In this document: positions 5,026 to 8,155 of the stretch, one piece after another
Position numbering within the stretch: position 1 is the stretch's first letter
Layout: every line of letters starts with the position of its first letter
NCBI GenBank assembly: GCA_031264475.1
Contig: JAISEA010000093.1
Coordinates: 1 to 8,155, forward strand
Direction of reading: 5' to 3'
Origin: Treponema sp.
GTDB taxonomy: Bacteria > Spirochaetota > Spirochaetia > Treponematales > Breznakiellaceae
Length of the DNA stretch: 8,155 nt
Position numbers and translations under genes: made by a program
Notes under the pieces: model-generated
Told to the model about the DNA's origin: nothing
The model's database searches: none
Seen by the model: the letters and a program-made list of their open reading frames with translations, nothing else

Positions 5026-6105
5026 TTAGGCTTGCGCGATTGTTCCGCCGCCGATGACCGTATCGCCTTCGTAAAGCACGACGGCTTGCCCCGGCGTAAT
5101 AGCCCGTTGATGTTCGTCAAAGACTATATGTAATGTATCAGGGTCCGTCTGCTCTACCAACGCGGGTTGTTCTTGCTGTAAGTAGCGGGTTTTCGCCGTA
5201 ACACGGAGGGGCTTATCAAGCTTATCGCAGGAAATGAGGTTGATCGCAACCGCAACAAGGTTCTTCGTCCAGAGCGATTCGTCCTTTCCTATCGTGATTG
5301 TGTTGTTCTTCGCGGACTTTGCGATCACGTAGATCGGCTCGCCAAACGCAAGCCCAAGTCCTCGCCGCTGTCCGATGGTGTAACGGATGATTCCCTTGTG
5401 CCTACCCATGACCGCGCCGTTTTCATCAAGCATATCGCCGCAGGGCGCGGGGTATCCGCGCTGTTTCTCAATGAACGCGGCGTAATCTCCGTCAGGCGCG
5501 AAACAAATATCTTGGCTGTCCTTCTTACCTGCGTTCATAAAGGCGTTTTCTACCGCGAGTTTCCTCACTTGTTCCTTCGTCAAGTTCCCAAGGGGGAAAA
5601 CCACACGCGATAGTTGTTCCTGCGTCAGCGTATATAATACATAGGATTGGTCTTTCCCCGCGTCAACGGCTTTCTTTAAAAGGAAGCGTCCACTTGCTTG
5701 TTCAATCCGCGCGTAATGACCCGTAGCGATATAGTTGAAATCGAGGCGACTCGCCTTTTCAAGGAGTCTTTCAAATTTAAGATAACGGTTACATTCTATA
5801 CATGGATTCGGGGTGCCGCCTGTTTCGTAGGTCTCAATGAAGTTATGGACAACGAACTTTTTGAAGTCGTCCGCGAAATTTAATACATAATGCGGCATAT
5901 TGAGACGAAAGGCGACCGCCTTCGCGTCTTCCACGTCAGATAAGGAACAGCACCCGCTGGGCGGCGCAGTTAAATCTTCGGAATCGAAGAGTTTCATCGT
6001 AACGCCAGCACATTCATAGCCGGCTTGTAACATAAGCGCCGCCGCAACAGAACTGTCTACCCCGCCCGACATAGCGATAAGGGATTTCTTCTTTTTATAA
6101 TACAT
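5026..6105 (-). CDS. mnmA: tRNA-specific 2-thiouridylase MnmA
   Basis: MnmA activates U34 of Lys, Glu and Gln tRNAs with ATP and delivers a persulfide sulfur to make 2-thiouridine in the cytoplasm. The 359-residue product has the usual length. The N-terminal PP-loop SGGVDSS is at 13-19. The catalytic pair is present: C102 in TPNPCIECNRYLKF and C201 in DSQDICFA, matching C102 and C199 of E. coli MnmA. ATGHYAR (127-133), KDQSYVL (151-157) and TIGQRRGLG (243-251) are also present, and a beta-barrel C-terminal domain ends at VIGGGTIAQA. The start at 6105 is forced: a stop codon lies two codons upstream, and the next ATG is inside the PP-loop. No Shine-Dalgarno is evident, only AT-rich sequence. 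It lies 22 nt after the phosphorylase stop on the same strand, so co-transcription or translational coupling is likely. Confidence 0.97.
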   Translation of the reverse strand: MYYKKKKSLIAMSGGVDSSVAAALMLQAGYECAGVTMKLFDSEDLTAPPSGCCSLSDVEDAKAVAFRLNMPHYVLNFADDFKKFVVHNFIETYETGGTPNPCIECNRYLKFERLLEKASRLDFNYIATGHYARIEQASGRFLLKKAVDAGKDQSYVLYTLTQEQLSRVVFPLGNLTKEQVRKLAVENAFMNAGKKDSQDICFAPDGDYAAFIEKQRGYPAPCGDMLDENGAVMGRHKGIIRYTIGQRRGLGLAFGEPIYVIAKSAKNNTITIGKDESLWTKNLVAVAINLISCDKLDKPLRVTAKTRYLQQEQPALVEQTDPDTLHIVFDEHQRAITPGQAVVLYEGDTVIGGGTIAQA

Positions 6106-6127
6106 TATTTATAAATGGACTGATTCT

Positions 6128-8155
6128 CTAGCTCCACTTAATCAAGCCTGTGCGGTAGGGGTGAATCAACGCATCGTGCTTGGGGAGAATACGCACGGTA
6201 TGCCCCTGTATGCCCGTGTCCGCACATTCAATACGCACTTGATACCGATAGACGCTCCCCTCGTTGCCAAGCGGCTTCATCTCGGAACGGTGGGCGTTCT
6301 CAATCCGCCCGTTCTTGCTCGAAATTGCCCCGTGGTAGAGTTCCACCTTAATCTCATCGGGCGTGAGAGACGCGAGATCAATGGAGGCTTTCACGGTCAG
6401 AGAGTCGCCCCTCTGCATAACCGGCTTTACGCTTGATTCGATGTTGATGATCTTTAACTGATTCCACGCTTGATTGAGTTTCGTCATGTAAGCCGCTATG
6501 GACTTCGCCTCGGTATAGCCGTCCCGCGTCATGGTCCGATAGTTCTTGAGCGCGGGGAAGTAAAATTGGTTGGAGTAATCCATAAGCATACGGTGGGAAG
6601 ACATGGACTGCCCTATCTGCTTCATGTCAGCCTTCATGCGCTTTATCCACTCGCGGGGCAAGCCATCCCGACCGCGCTGGTAGAACAGAGGGATGATGTC
6701 GCGTTCAAGAAGGTCGTAGAGGGCTTTGCTCTCCACGTCGTCTTGTAGATTGGCGTCCGTGTACTGCTCACCTTGCCCAATCGCCCAACCAACTTCAGGG
6801 TTGTAAGCTTCATCCCACCATCCGTCCAAGATCGAACAGTTCAGGACGCCGTTCATGGCGGCTTTCATGCCGCTGGTGCCAGAGGCTTCGAGTGGTCTGC
6901 GCGGCGTGTTGAGCCATACGTCCCCGCCGCTGGTGAGATACTTGGCGACCGTCATGTCGTAGTTTTCAATGAAGACGATCCGACTGGTAACGTCGTATTT
7001 TTCGGCGAAGTGGATGAGTTCGCGGATGATTTCCTTGCCGGGCATATCGTGGGGATGGGCTTTTCCCGCGAAGATAAGCTGAATCGGATGCTCGTTGTCT
7101 TTGACAAGGCGGAGGAGGCGTTCAGGGTCGCGGAGTAAGAGGTTGCCGCGCTTGTAAGTGGCGAAGCGCCGTGCGAAGCAGAGGGTCAGCGCATAAGGAG
7201 AGAGCGCGTCTTCGGCTTGCTGAATCCTGCGTTCCACCGCGCCGGTGCGCTGAATATGCCGCTTAATGCGGTCGCGGGCGAAGACCACGAGCCGTTCGCG
7301 GCGTCTCTCGTGTGTGCGCCACAACTCTTCGTCTGAAATGCGGTCGATGCGCTCCCATATACTCAAATCGGTTGGTTCATCTTGAAAACGGGGTCCGAAA
7401 TAACGGTTGAGTAATTCAGTCATGCCGTTTGAAAGCCATGTGCGGGGATGCACGCCGTTGGTAATGTGGTGAATCGGCACTTCGTCAAGCGGGAGACCGG
7501 GCCATAGCCCCTTCCACATTTCCCGCGATACAACGCCGTGGAGTCTGGCGACTCCGTTTGCGTAAGCCGCCATTTTCAGGGCAAGTACGGTGAGACAGAA
7601 GGTTTCATTGTCGTCGTCAGGATTGACGCGACCGAGCGCGAGGAAGTCCTTCCATGAGACGCCCAGAATGTCGGTCCACCCGTGGAAGTATTTTTCCATG
7701 AGACCAATGTCAAAACGCTCGTTGCCGGCTGGAACCGGCGTGTGTGTGGTGAAAATATTGGTGGGCCATACCGCTTCACGGGCTTCGTCGAAACTGAAGC
7801 CTTTTTCTAGCATGATCTCACGAATACGCTCCAGTCCGAGGAAGGCGGAATGTCCTTCGTTCATGTGGGTAACGGCGGGGTTGATGCCCAAGGCGCGCAG
7901 GGCGCGGACGCCGCCGACGCCAAGCAGGATTTCCTGTTGAATACGGGTCTCAGCGTCCCCACCGTAGAGAGCCGCCGTAATGTTACGGATGTCAGGCGCG
8001 TTTTCATCAATATTCGTATCCAAAAGGTAAAGTGAAGCGCGCCCGACTTTAACCTCCCATATCTGGGCGACCGCGGTTCTACCAGCCAAGTCAACGGTAA
8101 TCTTGATAGGCTCGCCGTTTTTCCCGACCTTTTTCTCGACAGGCATATTATACCA
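6128..8155 (-). CDS. glgP: Alpha-glucan (glycogen/starch) phosphorylase, 5'-truncated by the window edge
   Basis: A PLP-dependent enzyme that splits alpha-1,4-glucans with phosphate to release glucose 1-phosphate. It belongs to the bacterial alpha-glucan phosphorylase subfamily (TIGR02094-like) rather than the classical GlgP/MalP type. Counting from the Met at 8146, the landmarks are HMNEGHSAF (94-102), HTPVPAGNE (135-143), HHITNGVHPRTW (226-237), FARRFATYKR (324-333), FAGKAHPHD (359-367) and ASGTSGMKAAMNGVLN (421-436). K428 in the last is the PLP lysine. The C-terminal 100 or so residues look like the beta-rich extension of this subfamily. The frame runs open to the window end, with Trp-Tyr-Asn before that Met, and the family has roughly 150-200 more N-terminal residues, so the Met at 8146 is internal. 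The stop is 22 nt before mnmA. The product fits glycogen mobilisation; no other glycogen genes are visible. Confidence 0.95.
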   Translation of the reverse strand, partial: WYNMPVEKKVGKNGEPIKITVDLAGRTAVAQIWEVKVGRASLYLLDTNIDENAPDIRNITAALYGGDAETRIQQEILLGVGGVRALRALGINPAVTHMNEGHSAFLGLERIREIMLEKGFSFDEAREAVWPTNIFTTHTPVPAGNERFDIGLMEKYFHGWTDILGVSWKDFLALGRVNPDDDNETFCLTVLALKMAAYANGVARLHGVVSREMWKGLWPGLPLDEVPIHHITNGVHPRTWLSNGMTELLNRYFGPRFQDEPTDLSIWERIDRISDEELWRTHERRRERLVVFARDRIKRHIQRTGAVERRIQQAEDALSPYALTLCFARRFATYKRGNLLLRDPERLLRLVKDNEHPIQLIFAGKAHPHDMPGKEIIRELIHFAEKYDVTSRIVFIENYDMTVAKYLTSGGDVWLNTPRRPLEASGTSGMKAAMNGVLNCSILDGWWDEAYNPEVGWAIGQGEQYTDANLQDDVESKALYDLLERDIIPLFYQRGRDGLPREWIKRMKADMKQIGQSMSSHRMLMDYSNQFYFPALKNYRTMTRDGYTEAKSIAAYMTKLNQAWNQLKIINIESSVKPVMQRGDSLTVKASIDLASLTPDEIKVELYHGAISSKNGRIENAHRSEMKPLGNEGSVYRYQVRIECADTGIQGHTVRILPKHDALIHPYRTGLIKWS

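Noticed and set aside
8144..8155. Start of the phosphorylase at the ATG at 8146, with a TATAAT immediately before it
   Set aside because: The reading frame continues through Trp-Tyr-Asn to the window edge and the family needs a further N-terminal region. The TATAAT is coding sequence (Tyr-Asn).

Overview
This 8.2 kb window is ordinary bacterial chromosome at intermediate GC, with no mobile element, CRISPR array, tRNA or rRNA seen. It looks like a diderm (Gram-negative-type) bacterium, because one gene encodes a signal-peptide-bearing protein that ends in a C-terminal aromatic beta-signal, as outer-membrane barrels do. Overall protein style (MnmA, alpha-glucan phosphorylase, porin-like protein) reminds me of spirochaetes of the Treponema type. 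That is an impression from memory, not a demonstrated placement.

Layout from left to right. queA (minus, 4-1020) encodes the queuosine precursor transferase. An uncharacterised outer-membrane barrel protein (minus, 1093-2358) is fired from a strong promoter with an A-tract. A small stand-alone protein resembling the RsbRD N-terminal sensory domain (plus, 2521-3036) is divergent from the porin. A convergent gap (3037-3157) carries two interleaved inverted repeats. An NCS2 uracil permease, uraA (minus, 3158-4432), is preceded by a clear promoter and a roughly 165-nt leader that can fold into a closed multi-hairpin domain over the Shine-Dalgarno sequence. A non-coding region (about 4631-5025) is dominated by a decaying array of about 14 units of 21 bp. 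mnmA (minus, 5026-6105), a tRNA U34 2-thiolase, follows. The 5'-truncated gene of an alpha-glucan (glycogen) phosphorylase (minus, 6128 to beyond the window edge) lies 22 nt upstream of mnmA and probably shares its transcript.

Functionally this is housekeeping: two tRNA wobble-base modification enzymes (QueA, MnmA), pyrimidine uptake, glycogen breakdown and an outer-membrane channel. The most unusual content is non-coding. It comprises the putative structured uraA leader, the 21-bp array just upstream of the uraA promoter, two genes (queA and the RsbRD-like gene) whose -10 boxes sit 6-7 nt before the ATG with no Shine-Dalgarno and so look leaderless, and the interleaved palindromes between the convergent genes. 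I did not find convincing evidence of a new multi-gene system here.
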